Positions 9,784 through 18,977 of a stretch of DNA of 64,000 bases are shown in pieces. Within the stretch, counting starts at the first letter, position 1, and each line of letters opens with the position of its first letter. This DNA comes from an uncultured Spartobacteria bacterium (GTDB taxonomy: Bacteria; Verrucomicrobiota; Verrucomicrobiia; Chthoniobacterales; Chthoniobacteraceae): positions 1 through 64,000 of the forward strand of contig CAIYUV010000176.1 in NCBI GenBank assembly GCA_903929475.1, in the 5' to 3' direction. The position numbers and the translations under genes were made by a program. Under the pieces are notes generated by a model. It had not been told where the DNA came from and did not search any database. It saw only the letters and a list, made by a program, of their open reading frames with translations.

Positions 9784-10623
9784 TCACTTTGCAGCGGGTG
9801 GCGTAGTGCGTGCGGCGTGGAGTTGGATGCGTCTTTGCGGAAGAGCGGCACGGTAGAGAGCGACCTCGTCCACGCAGCCGGGAAATGTGTTTTCGGCTTT
9901 TGCGCCAAGGGTTGAGCCGATCCAGACTTCGTCGTTGTCCACGACGGGCGGTTCGGTGGTGGTTTGATTTTTTACCCAAGCACCAGCGGATGTCTTGCCG
10001 TCAATCCACGCGAAGATGCTGTCCGGCTTCCCAAATTTGTAGGTGATGGCGATGTGGTGCCAGTTTTCTCCAATGGCGAATGCGGATTCGCTTACCCAGC
10101 GGTGCGCGGTGCCGGTGGTGGTGTGAAAGGTGAAACTGGGGTGCGCGAGTTTACCATCGCCTAAGAGGCTGAGTGCCCAGTTTTCATTGTCGCGAGCAAA
10201 GCCCGGATTTCCGGTTCGGCCTTTGCCGACGATGGGCGCGCACTGTTGATCGCGGAGCGGGCCGCGGCATAGCACCCATGCTTCAATAGTGATGGTGTCG
10301 CCGTTGGTGAATTTGAGGACGCTGTTTTCGCCGGGGTCCTTCACGCGGAGGACGGCGTCGCTACCGGAGACTGTCATTTCAGCGGCGAGATTTTCTGCGG
10401 CGAAGGTCGGGAATTCCGGCGGGCGCGGCCCGGGCACGATGAGGGACACGCCGGTGCCGACGTGCGCGCTCAGCACGCCGACTTTGCTTTCGGCGCAGCA
10501 GTCGTGAGCGTCGTCAAATCGCCAGTAGGCGGCGGGCTTGTCTTCGGCGATAAGGTCGGGGTAGTCGGCGTGTGAGGTCGCTGCGTTTGCGATTGCGGCA
10601 AGGCAGTAAAGGACGTTGCGCAT
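9784..10623 (-). CDS. Secreted LamG/concanavalin-A-like domain protein
   Basis: MRNVLYCLAAIANAATSHADYPDLIAEDKPAAYWRFDD...TITIEAWVLCRGP...NWHHIAITYKFGKPDSIFAWIDGK...DEVALYRAALPQRRI. Confidence 0.85.
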   Translation of the reverse strand: MRNVLYCLAAIANAATSHADYPDLIAEDKPAAYWRFDDAHDCCAESKVGVLSAHVGTGVSLIVPGPRPPEFPTFAAENLAAEMTVSGSDAVLRVKDPGENSVLKFTNGDTITIEAWVLCRGPLRDQQCAPIVGKGRTGNPGFARDNENWALSLLGDGKLAHPSFTFHTTTGTAHRWVSESAFAIGENWHHIAITYKFGKPDSIFAWIDGKTSAGAWVKNQTTTEPPVVDNDEVWIGSTLGAKAENTFPGCVDEVALYRAALPQRRIQLHAARTTPPAAK

Positions 10624-10642
10624 ACGGCGTGGAATTCTGCGT

Positions 10643-12307
10643 TTATTCGGAGGCGTTTGAATAGCCTTCGTCGAGGTAGGTCTTGTCGCCGAGGATGGTG
10701 AATTCAAGCCACTGTTTCCACCGCTTGCCGCCCGGCAGAGTGCGTGCGGCCTCGATGCGCTTGGTCACGGGCACTGGCAAGTCCACTTTCATTCCAGCGA
10801 GTGCCTCGGTGAGCACGCGTCCGTCTGGCGGCAGCGGTGGAGCGATGCCGAGGCAGTGGAAAATCGTCGGCGCAACATCAATATTGCCGCTCGGTAGTTC
10901 ACTGCGGAATCCGACGCGGATGTCCGGGCCGGCTGCGATGAGCAGATTGTGAATATCGAAGCGGCTGAGCGAAGCATGAGTGCCGCTGCCGGACGGTCGT
11001 CCCTCGGCGGTGAGCGAACCGGGCACGCCCGCTTTGTTCGGGCGGTCGCTCCATGTGAAACTGAATGCGATGTCGGGCGGCGTCGGCGAGTCCATCCACA
11101 CATCGCTCAATTTGAAAGTCCCTGGCGCACCATCGCGCGTGAAGATGCCGCCGACGAAATCACTCGCCTGCAACCACTCGACGATCTCCGCGGTGATCGC
11201 CGGGTCGCTGTTCACGACGTAGATCAATGTGCTCGCACCCACGTTGACGCTGAGAACATCGCCGGGCCTTGGTGTTTGCTTGAACTGCCCTGTTGCGCGA
11301 AATGGCACCTTAGACCTCATGCCCTGCGCCCTGAGCTTGCCTGTAAAATCGAGGGCGCGCTCGACGGTGGAAAAGCCATGGTCGCTCACGAGGAAGACGT
11401 CCGTTTTTTCGTGCACGCCACGCCTTATCAGTTCGGCGAGCACCATGCCGAGGTGTGTGTCGCTGTCGTGAATCGCGTTGAGCGCAGCGGTGTGGCCTGG
11501 AAATGTGAGGTGCTGGGTGAAGTCTGGATCGCCGAGCCAGAGCACGCTGAATTTCGGCACGCCGTCCTTCCACTCGTGTTCGAGCATCGCGCGCGTGGTC
11601 CATAAATTTTGCGCGGAATTGGATGTGACGGTCTTCGGAAATTCGGGCCATTTGCCGAGGGATTTGATGAGCGTTTCTTCAAACGATTTTGGATACGCCT
11701 GCCCTTCAAAAACGACGGGTGCATCTCCGAATTTTGTGCGGTCAAACGCGCGGTCAGCCAGCAGCGCGACGGACTTTGTGCCGGCGACAGTTGCGGTGAA
11801 GCCTGCCTTTCTCACCGCCTCGGCAATGGTCGGCATGAGCAGCCACCGTCCGCCGTTGATCGCATCGCCGGTGCGCACAAACCACGGATACTGCATATCC
11901 ACGGGCCGGATCAGATTCACCTCCGGGCGGTATTCGCGGTTGGCGATGATGCCGTTGTTGCGGGGAAGCATTCCGGTCGCGAGCACGGAGCCGTTCACTT
12001 CCGTGCTGGTGATGTAGGTGGAGTGGTTGTTGGTAAAAAATGTGCCGCTCTTCGCGAGTGTAGTGGCGTTTGGCGTGAGATTATCGCTGATGAAATCGGG
12101 GCGCATCCCGTCCCAAATGACGAGAACAACGTGCTCTGCGCGCGGCTTTGCATTCTCCTGCGCAAGAGCTGGGATTGTGAGCAGGATGAAGAAGAGCTTT
12201 CCGGCGGAGATGGGATTGTTGCAAAAGAAGCGCGTGAACCGCCTGAACGCATTTCTGATCGCAGCCGCCTTGTGGGCGGGAATATTTTTGCCGGGGTTGG
12301 GCTCCAC
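10643..12307 (-). CDS. Secreted alkaline phosphatase superfamily / type I phosphodiesterase; start uncertain (GTG at 12307 is an upper-bound candidate)
   Basis: AEHVVLVIWDGMRPDFISDNLTPNATTLAKSGTFFTNNHSTYITSTEVNGSVLATGMLP...VFLVSDHGFS...DVAPTIFHCLGI. Confidence 0.85.
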   Translation of the reverse strand: MEPNPGKNIPAHKAAAIRNAFRRFTRFFCNNPISAGKLFFILLTIPALAQENAKPRAEHVVLVIWDGMRPDFISDNLTPNATTLAKSGTFFTNNHSTYITSTEVNGSVLATGMLPRNNGIIANREYRPEVNLIRPVDMQYPWFVRTGDAINGGRWLLMPTIAEAVRKAGFTATVAGTKSVALLADRAFDRTKFGDAPVVFEGQAYPKSFEETLIKSLGKWPEFPKTVTSNSAQNLWTTRAMLEHEWKDGVPKFSVLWLGDPDFTQHLTFPGHTAALNAIHDSDTHLGMVLAELIRRGVHEKTDVFLVSDHGFSTVERALDFTGKLRAQGMRSKVPFRATGQFKQTPRPGDVLSVNVGASTLIYVVNSDPAITAEIVEWLQASDFVGGIFTRDGAPGTFKLSDVWMDSPTPPDIAFSFTWSDRPNKAGVPGSLTAEGRPSGSGTHASLSRFDIHNLLIAAGPDIRVGFRSELPSGNIDVAPTIFHCLGIAPPLPPDGRVLTEALAGMKVDLPVPVTKRIEAARTLPGGKRWKQWLEFTILGDKTYLDEGYSNASE

Positions 12308-13868
12308 GGAATTGATGGGTGAGGAAGGTAGGCGGATCATGCCGGCTGTTACGATGTTGGAGGATGGAAGCTGGATGGTGCCCCATGTTGGCGGCAAACC
12401 CTTTCTCCGCAAACCTCCGCTCGTGCAGTGGTGCATTGCTGGGTCGCTGAAAATATTTGGATACAATGTCTGGGCCGCGCGACTGCCGAGTGCGCTGAGC
12501 GTGCTCGCGCTGGTCGCGGTGATTATTTTTGCCACGCGTGGCTGGCTCATCTCGGAGCAGTCGCTCGTCGCTGCCATCGTAATGATGGCGCAGATCGCCA
12601 CGATCGAAAAATGCCGGCTCGCGGAGCTGGAGGCGATTTATGTGGCGCTCAGCGGCATTGCGATTGTGCTCTGGATGAGTTGGTGGTCGCAAGGTCGTTC
12701 GCCGTGGCTGGTGTGGATTGTGCCGATGGTTTTCAATGCGCTGGCGCTGCTGGCGAAGGCTCCACTGCATTTCTTATTTTTCTATGCAGTCGTCATAGCG
12801 ACGCTCGTGGCTGCGGGGGAGATACGGACGCTGTGGAGCCGGGCACATCTTCTCGGCGTGTTGATCATGGCGAGCATCGTGGCGGCGTGGGCAGTCCGGT
12901 TTTTACACGAGGTGAATGCAGGCGAGGCAGGCGTAGTGTGGAGGCGACAGTTCTTCGAGCGTGTGACGGACGCGGAGATGAACATTTCCAAGTGGCTGAT
13001 GACCATTCCCAATGGCCTTGCAAATCATCTGCCGTGGGTGCTCTTTGCGCCGCTGCTCTGGCGAAAGGATGCGGCACTCGGCCAGCGCACGCGCCCGGCG
13101 GCGTTGCTGCGCGGGGGGCGATGGGCGGTTGCCGGGTGCTTTTTCGGGCTGCTGCTCATCCCCGGAGTGCAGCCGCGCAATGTGCAGCCGCTGGTTGCAC
13201 CATTCAGCGTATTGCTGGCGCCTGTATTATGGGCCTGTCCAAGACGCTTCCGACATTGGTGGCGCTATGCGGTTTTTGTGATGACGTTGATAATTTTCAC
13301 GGGCGCGGTTGCTGCGCCTTTTATCGTCGCAAGTGCTGTGGGAAGAGGGGCGGATGCACTGCACCCCGCCGTTGCCGGTTTAATTTTGGTGCTGATATTT
13401 TGTTCTGCCCTTTTGTTGATGTCGCTGCGCCGCCGCCTGCATCAAACGCTGCACCTGACACTATGGACCGGTTTCGTAGCAGTGATGACGATGCTGCTTT
13501 ATACGACGATTGCGGTGCCTTGGATGAGTCTGAACGAAAACATCCGTCCCTTCGCTCAGTGCATTGATGACAGGATGCCCGCGAACTCACGCCTTGTGGC
13601 ATACAGTCTCGATGATTTTGCACCGCTGCTTGGAGTGCTGTTTCATTTGAAGACGCCGTTTATCTACGTAGTGGATTCGGAACACGCGCCCGATGGCGAG
13701 GAGTTCTACCTCATGAGAGGGAAGGAGCGCGCGAAGTTTGAGACCTCGTTCACCATCTCCGGCGAGCCGCTGGTGGTGTGGTATGCGAAGGAGGGCAAGT
13801 TTCCCTCGGTGGTTGTCCGTGCAGTGCGGAAACAAGCTGTGGATTGCCCCGCAGCAACCGCTCGCTAG
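12186..13868 (+). CDS. Glycosyltransferase family 39 / ArnT-like integral membrane protein
   Basis: LPGLGSTELMGEEGRRIMPAVTMLEDGSWMVPHVGGKPFLRKPPLVQWCIAGSLKIFGYNVWAARLPSAL; multiple TM segments. Confidence 0.85.
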   Translation: MKKSFPAEMGLLQKKRVNRLNAFLIAAALWAGIFLPGLGSTELMGEEGRRIMPAVTMLEDGSWMVPHVGGKPFLRKPPLVQWCIAGSLKIFGYNVWAARLPSALSVLALVAVIIFATRGWLISEQSLVAAIVMMAQIATIEKCRLAELEAIYVALSGIAIVLWMSWWSQGRSPWLVWIVPMVFNALALLAKAPLHFLFFYAVVIATLVAAGEIRTLWSRAHLLGVLIMASIVAAWAVRFLHEVNAGEAGVVWRRQFFERVTDAEMNISKWLMTIPNGLANHLPWVLFAPLLWRKDAALGQRTRPAALLRGGRWAVAGCFFGLLLIPGVQPRNVQPLVAPFSVLLAPVLWACPRRFRHWWRYAVFVMTLIIFTGAVAAPFIVASAVGRGADALHPAVAGLILVLIFCSALLLMSLRRRLHQTLHLTLWTGFVAVMTMLLYTTIAVPWMSLNENIRPFAQCIDDRMPANSRLVAYSLDDFAPLLGVLFHLKTPFIYVVDSEHAPDGEEFYLMRGKERAKFETSFTISGEPLVVWYAKEGKFPSVVVRAVRKQAVDCPAATAR

Positions 13869-13878
13869 CATTCGCTGC

Positions 13879-15294
13879 ATGAGCACGACGAAATACACCC
13901 CGCTCCACAATCTCCCGCCGCTGGCAGGGATCGCAGATTTTGATGCGGCGCGCCGCCCCGGTCTTTCGGTTGAGGAAAGTGTCCGGCGACTGAAACGTTT
14001 TCACTACGCGCTATGCCGCCTGCATGAAATTTTCGTGGCGCGCATCACTGCGGAGCCGATCTACGAATTGAAAATGGGGTTCTCACTCCACGCGCACTAT
14101 TGTGCTGAGCACGTGTCGGCACTGCGTTCCCGTGTTGGTGAAATGCGCGAGCCTCCGCTCGGTCTGGAGGTGGTGCCGGACGAGAACCTCGCGATTTTCT
14201 TTGATGAAATTATCTCAGCACCGGAAACCCCGCTGCTCCTCGCTGGCATCTACGGGAAAGCCGTCCCGGCGATCACTGTGGCGATGGAAAACTATCGTGC
14301 GGTTGTGAACCCGCTCGCCGATGCGCCGGGTTTGCGCGTGCTCCGATTTGCACTGCTGGAACTTCAGGACATGGCGGAATACGGAGCAAAAGCATTGAAG
14401 TCATTGAAAGGCGGGGATGACGCGGCTTGGCTGGCTTTGCTGGATCGGTGTCTTGCAGCGAGCGGTGGTCTGGACGGCACCGCTCCAGCGCATATGCAAA
14501 AAATCGCGCGCAGTTTTTCAGTGCAGCCATATCGCTACGATCCTGTGCCGCAGCGTGACGAGCGATTTCCCGATCCTTACAACATGGGGGTGAATGCGGA
14601 GGTATTTCTGCATGATCCGGCGATGACTGCGCCGCCGAAATGTTTGATGATGTATTACCGCCGTATCCGCGAAATTGATGTGCCGGAAATGATGGCCAGC
14701 ATCATCACCGAGACTCGCGGCAAACCGTGGAACTACTACAGGGACATGACACGCCAGCTTTGGGACGAGGCGCGGCACGCGATGATGGGCGAGGTGGGTT
14801 TTGTGGATCTCGGCGTGGACTGGCGGAAGGTGATGATCAATTTCACATGGTCGCTCGGTCTCAACACGCAACTCACTGCGAAGGAGCGCCACGGTGTTCT
14901 TTACTTCATTGAGCAGGGACAAATGCCGAAGACTGGCAAACGATACGAATGGGAGGTGGCGCTCATGGCAGAGAATAAACTCGCAGCAACTTTTCAGGAT
15001 TTCGATTGGGCGGACGAGGTGCTGCACGCGCGAGTCGGACGCGACTGGTATGTTTCAGAATTCACGAACGCAAAAGATGCGGTCGAGTGGGGCGACCATT
15101 GCTGGTCGAAAGTGCTGATAGGCTGGAGAGAGTGGCGCGACAAAGGACTGACGACACATCGTAACTGGTGGCCGGAGGTTTACCGGGCAGCGTGCGAAAA
15201 TTGGGGAATAAAACCCGATGCCGCAGTGCTAGCTTACAAAGAAACCTATGAGACGAAGCGCGCTGATTTGAAGGTTATTGAAGCTTCGGCGTAG
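13879..15294 (+). CDS. Conserved hypothetical protein, ferritin-like/diiron candidate
   Basis: ~471 aa; ASIITETRGKPWNYYRDMTRQLWDEARHAMMGEVGF and DFDWADEVLHARVGRDWY resemble ExxH diiron ligand motifs. Confidence 0.7.
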   Translation: MSTTKYTPLHNLPPLAGIADFDAARRPGLSVEESVRRLKRFHYALCRLHEIFVARITAEPIYELKMGFSLHAHYCAEHVSALRSRVGEMREPPLGLEVVPDENLAIFFDEIISAPETPLLLAGIYGKAVPAITVAMENYRAVVNPLADAPGLRVLRFALLELQDMAEYGAKALKSLKGGDDAAWLALLDRCLAASGGLDGTAPAHMQKIARSFSVQPYRYDPVPQRDERFPDPYNMGVNAEVFLHDPAMTAPPKCLMMYYRRIREIDVPEMMASIITETRGKPWNYYRDMTRQLWDEARHAMMGEVGFVDLGVDWRKVMINFTWSLGLNTQLTAKERHGVLYFIEQGQMPKTGKRYEWEVALMAENKLAATFQDFDWADEVLHARVGRDWYVSEFTNAKDAVEWGDHCWSKVLIGWREWRDKGLTTHRNWWPEVYRAACENWGIKPDAAVLAYKETYETKRADLKVIEASA

Positions 15295-15308
15295 ATGCCG
15301 CGTTGATT

Positions 15309-18300
15309 TTACCGTGAGCCTACTTTTGGAGGGGCGATGGGGACTGGACGGACGCGGGGGAGCGAGACGCCATTTTCACGCTCGGGAAAAACGATTTCAG
15401 GCTCGAACACTTCGATGACTGGTGGCGTTGACGAGTGGGGGCGTGGTGAATGTTGAGGCTCGGAATGTGTCGCAGTTTGCGCAACGCCGGGCCCGTCAGT
15501 GATGTGTGCGAGTTGGTGTGTGAGTTCGTCGCGCTGTCGTGCGAGTTCTTCGTGCTCGGTCTGAAGACTGGCCAGTTCCTTGCGTGCATTAGCGAGTTCG
15601 TCATCCGCTTTCCTGAGTTTGTCGCTGAGGTCCGCCGCATTTCTGGCGATGGTTTCCCGCTCGTGCGCAAGAGATTCTTTATTGGCCGCGATTGCGTCGA
15701 GCTGCTGGCGGAGATCAGATTTTTCAAGTGCTGCGCGCTGTGCGAGTTCGTCGTAGTCGTGCCGGGCTGTAGCTAGTGCGACACGTAGTTTATCAAGCTC
15801 GGATGCCTGGTGTTCGGCGGTGCTGCGGGCTTCGTCGAGGGCTGCGGCAGTCGCCTGTTGTGCCTCGCGTTCCGCTGCGACGGCGGATTCGTTTTGCTGG
15901 GCAGCACGGCTGAGCTTTTCGATTTCCGCGCTGTGTTGCTCGTGAAGCGCGGCATTGGCTTTCGAAATTGCGGCGACTTCCTCGGCGTTGCGGCGCTTCA
16001 AAACGGCGGATGCCTCGTCCATTGCGGAGAGTTCCTGTCGAAGGCGTGCGATTTCCACGTCGGCTTCCTTTTGTGTCAGAGCAGACGAGTCACGCTCAGC
16101 TTCAAGCGAGGCGACGTTCCGTGCATGTTCATCGCGCGCAGTTTTCAAAGTGCCTGCAATGGATTCGCGCTCGGCTGCCAGGTCAGATTGAGTGCTGTGG
16201 TGGTCGCGCTCCATCTCGGCGAGCGTGGCGGCGAGCTGCTGTTTTTCTGATACGAGACTTTCATGCGATTTGGCGATGGCATCGTGCCGCTCGCGAAGCG
16301 TGAAAAGTTCAGATTTGGTGGAACTGAGCAGTGCGCTTATGCGTGCCGTCTTTTCACGTTCCTCGGAAAGTTGTCCCGCGAGAATTTCACTTTCTGCGGA
16401 TGCGGACGCTTCGCGGCCGGCGCGCAGGGTCGCAAGTTCGGCACGTAAAGTTTCGACATCGCGATGGAGTCGATCCTTTGCCGCTCGTTCTTCGCTGATT
16501 TCAGCGACGACCTGTTGGTGCTCGGCGGCAAGGCGGTTGAGAGTCGTCTCGCTTTCGTGCAGGGCGCTGTTCCGGGTCTTCGCGGCGTGCTGGGCTTCGT
16601 CGCGCTCTACGATGGTGGCGTCGAGCTTGTTTTGAAGCGCGTTGATTTCATTTTGAAGCGCAGGATCTCCGAGCATTGCGGCACCGGAGGTGTTATGATG
16701 TTCCCGTTCTTTTTCGATTTCGAGCAACGCCCGCTCTGTGTCAGCCAGACGACGGTTGAGTTCTTCGTTGGCACGGACGACCGATGTGTGCTCCCGATCC
16801 AGCGATGAGATGAGGTCTTCGCGCGCTTCGGCCTCGGACTTGATGCGCACTGCGAGCGCATCCTTGTCATGACGGAGTTGATCGCGCTCATGGACCAGAA
16901 TCGTGAGTTGCTGTTCGAGCGCGAGACTTTGCTCGCGAAGATTAGCAGCCGCCTGCTGGCGCTCCTGCTCGAAGCTCTCCTGCTCGCTTTTGAATGTGGC
17001 GGCCAATTCCTCGTATTTGGCGTTGAGGGTTTCCAGTTCGTTTTTCGCCTCAGCAAGGGCGGGTTCGAGGCTGGAGCGTTTTTCGGACAGCGAGCGTTGT
17101 GCGGATTCGATGGATTGCATCAAGGAGGCGACTCGCTCTTCGTGTGCCTTGTGTTCCTTTTCGGCACGTTGCTGGTCATTGGCTGCCTGCTCCTGTATCA
17201 TTTTCATCGAGGCGGCCTGCTCCTCTTGAAGTTTGCGAACTTCATTCAATTCCGCCTCCAGCTTCAATTTCTCGCTGCAAAGATTTTCCATTTCTACCAC
17301 GGATGATGGCGTGGCTTTCTCCACACTAACGAGCGCCTCGTCGCGTTCACGGATGAGGATTTTCAAACGGTCACGATAGTTTTCGATGTCGCTTTCTAGC
17401 TGGGCGACTAACTGAGCCTGCAGCGGGTCAGGCTGAGGTATTGCCGCTGGGCATGCAGCCTCGAGTTGTTTTTGGAGTTCTACATTTTGTCCGCGGACGT
17501 TTTCGAGTTCGACGGTGGCTTTGCGAGCATGGTCGGAGAGGACGGTGATTTGATCCTGAAGTTCCTTCTGGGATTTCCGTGCTTCGTTTTCGCGCTGGCG
17601 GAAGGAGGCTTCGATTTCCTTCCGCATTTCAGTCTTCGCGCTCTCCATGTGATTTGCGCTCTGCTCCTGAAGTTTTTCCGCGGCCGCGAGGAGTTTTTCC
17701 GCCTTCGCCCGCAGTTCCTTTTCACGGGAGATGATGAGCGCATTCTCGCGCTGGCTGGCTTCGAGCGTTCCGATACGGCGTTGGAGTTCTTCGACCTGGC
17801 GTTGTGCTCCCATGCCAGCGGTGCCTCCTGTTTCAGCCGCTTTTGGTGGTTGCCCGCGCTTGGTGACTTCAGCGATTTGTGTAGAGAGATAATCTTTCTG
17901 CTTGATGAGTGCATCACGCTCCGAGGTAAGTGCGGCAACTTTTGATTCGTCCTTGAGGCTGGCGATCTGACTTTGAATATCGGCAAGTTCCTTCAGCCGT
18001 GCGTTGAGTTCGTCCTGCACGAGCTGCCGTTCATGGGAGGATTTCTCCAAAAGCTCACGACTCATTGATGCCGCGCTTTTTTCGGCGGAAAGCTGGCCTT
18101 TTGCCTGATCGAGTTCGGCGCGCAGTCGTTCTGTCTCGGTTGCGTTTCGTTCACGGGCATCAATAGCGAGCCTGCTCTGTCTTTCGAGTTCTGCGATTTG
18201 GCGTTCGTAGTTGCCTTTGATGGTTGCGACGCGGCGCGCGACATCTGCAGGCAGGTCGCTGATACGGAGATCGTCTTCGTCTGTCTTTGGTGTTGGTGCT

Positions 18301-18977
18301 TCTTGCGAAACAGAGTCAACGAGTTTCAGCGATGGAGTTTCGGTCGGCGGCGATTGTGTGGATGCAGAGGGGCTCCGTGCTTTTTCGACGGGACGATCCA
18401 GCGTGGGCTTGCTGAACCACGCGGACTGGTTGCCGCCTATGCCGGGCAGAACAGATGGCCCTTGCTGGCTGGTCTGGATAGGACTCTCAACGGGCGTTGA
18501 TTTATTCAGACGCAATTTCTCGGCAAGAATATCGGCTTCGGTGGTGGAGACCATCGGCTGTTTGGAGCCCGAACGCACCGAGTTTACGAGGCGTGCGAGC
18601 TTTTGCCAGGGGAAGCGCACTTCGATATTGTCGCTGTCGAGAATCTTGTCCCGGAAAATTTGGGGGACGCGTTTGTAGATTTCCGCGAGCGAAATGGTAG
18701 TCTGGCCTTTTGCGATGCGCTCGGAGAGTTCTTTGATTTCAAAGCACAGCTCTGTCTTGAGATCATGCGGCCCGGATTGAAGAAGATGAGCTGGGATGCG
18801 GTGGAGGAAGTCGCCGAGTTCAAAACGCAATTCATCCGGATTGGGGGCCGCCTTTTTCGGTGGCAGGGGCTGCTTTATTTCCGGCGAAGAGCCGGGCGTC
18901 GCAGTCTTCGCGTCCGGCGGATTGGCCGCAGGCTGGGTCTCGGTGGTTTTGCGCCGGAAACGGTTGAGAAATTTCAT
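15309..18977 (-). CDS. Giant coiled-coil protein (1222 aa) with N-terminal basic/globular region
   Basis: Long heptad-rich E/K/A/Q/L sequence; N-terminus MKFLNRFRRKTTE... and globular block DELRFELGDFLHRIPAHLL...NIEVRFPWQKLARLV; ATGA overlap with hflX stop. Confidence 0.85.
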   Translation of the reverse strand: MKFLNRFRRKTTETQPAANPPDAKTATPGSSPEIKQPLPPKKAAPNPDELRFELGDFLHRIPAHLLQSGPHDLKTELCFEIKELSERIAKGQTTISLAEIYKRVPQIFRDKILDSDNIEVRFPWQKLARLVNSVRSGSKQPMVSTTEADILAEKLRLNKSTPVESPIQTSQQGPSVLPGIGGNQSAWFSKPTLDRPVEKARSPSASTQSPPTETPSLKLVDSVSQEAPTPKTDEDDLRISDLPADVARRVATIKGNYERQIAELERQSRLAIDARERNATETERLRAELDQAKGQLSAEKSAASMSRELLEKSSHERQLVQDELNARLKELADIQSQIASLKDESKVAALTSERDALIKQKDYLSTQIAEVTKRGQPPKAAETGGTAGMGAQRQVEELQRRIGTLEASQRENALIISREKELRAKAEKLLAAAEKLQEQSANHMESAKTEMRKEIEASFRQRENEARKSQKELQDQITVLSDHARKATVELENVRGQNVELQKQLEAACPAAIPQPDPLQAQLVAQLESDIENYRDRLKILIRERDEALVSVEKATPSSVVEMENLCSEKLKLEAELNEVRKLQEEQAASMKMIQEQAANDQQRAEKEHKAHEERVASLMQSIESAQRSLSEKRSSLEPALAEAKNELETLNAKYEELAATFKSEQESFEQERQQAAANLREQSLALEQQLTILVHERDQLRHDKDALAVRIKSEAEAREDLISSLDREHTSVVRANEELNRRLADTERALLEIEKEREHHNTSGAAMLGDPALQNEINALQNKLDATIVERDEAQHAAKTRNSALHESETTLNRLAAEHQQVVAEISEERAAKDRLHRDVETLRAELATLRAGREASASAESEILAGQLSEEREKTARISALLSSTKSELFTLRERHDAIAKSHESLVSEKQQLAATLAEMERDHHSTQSDLAAERESIAGTLKTARDEHARNVASLEAERDSSALTQKEADVEIARLRQELSAMDEASAVLKRRNAEEVAAISKANAALHEQHSAEIEKLSRAAQQNESAVAAEREAQQATAAALDEARSTAEHQASELDKLRVALATARHDYDELAQRAALEKSDLRQQLDAIAANKESLAHERETIARNAADLSDKLRKADDELANARKELASLQTEHEELARQRDELTHQLAHITDGPGVAQTATHSEPQHSPRPHSSTPPVIEVFEPEIVFPERENGVSLPRVRPVPIAPPKVGSR

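Noticed and set aside
15309-18977. SMC/Rad50-type ATPase
   Set aside because: Long coiled coil, but no Walker A/B or ABC signature; kept as a structural coiled-coil protein.
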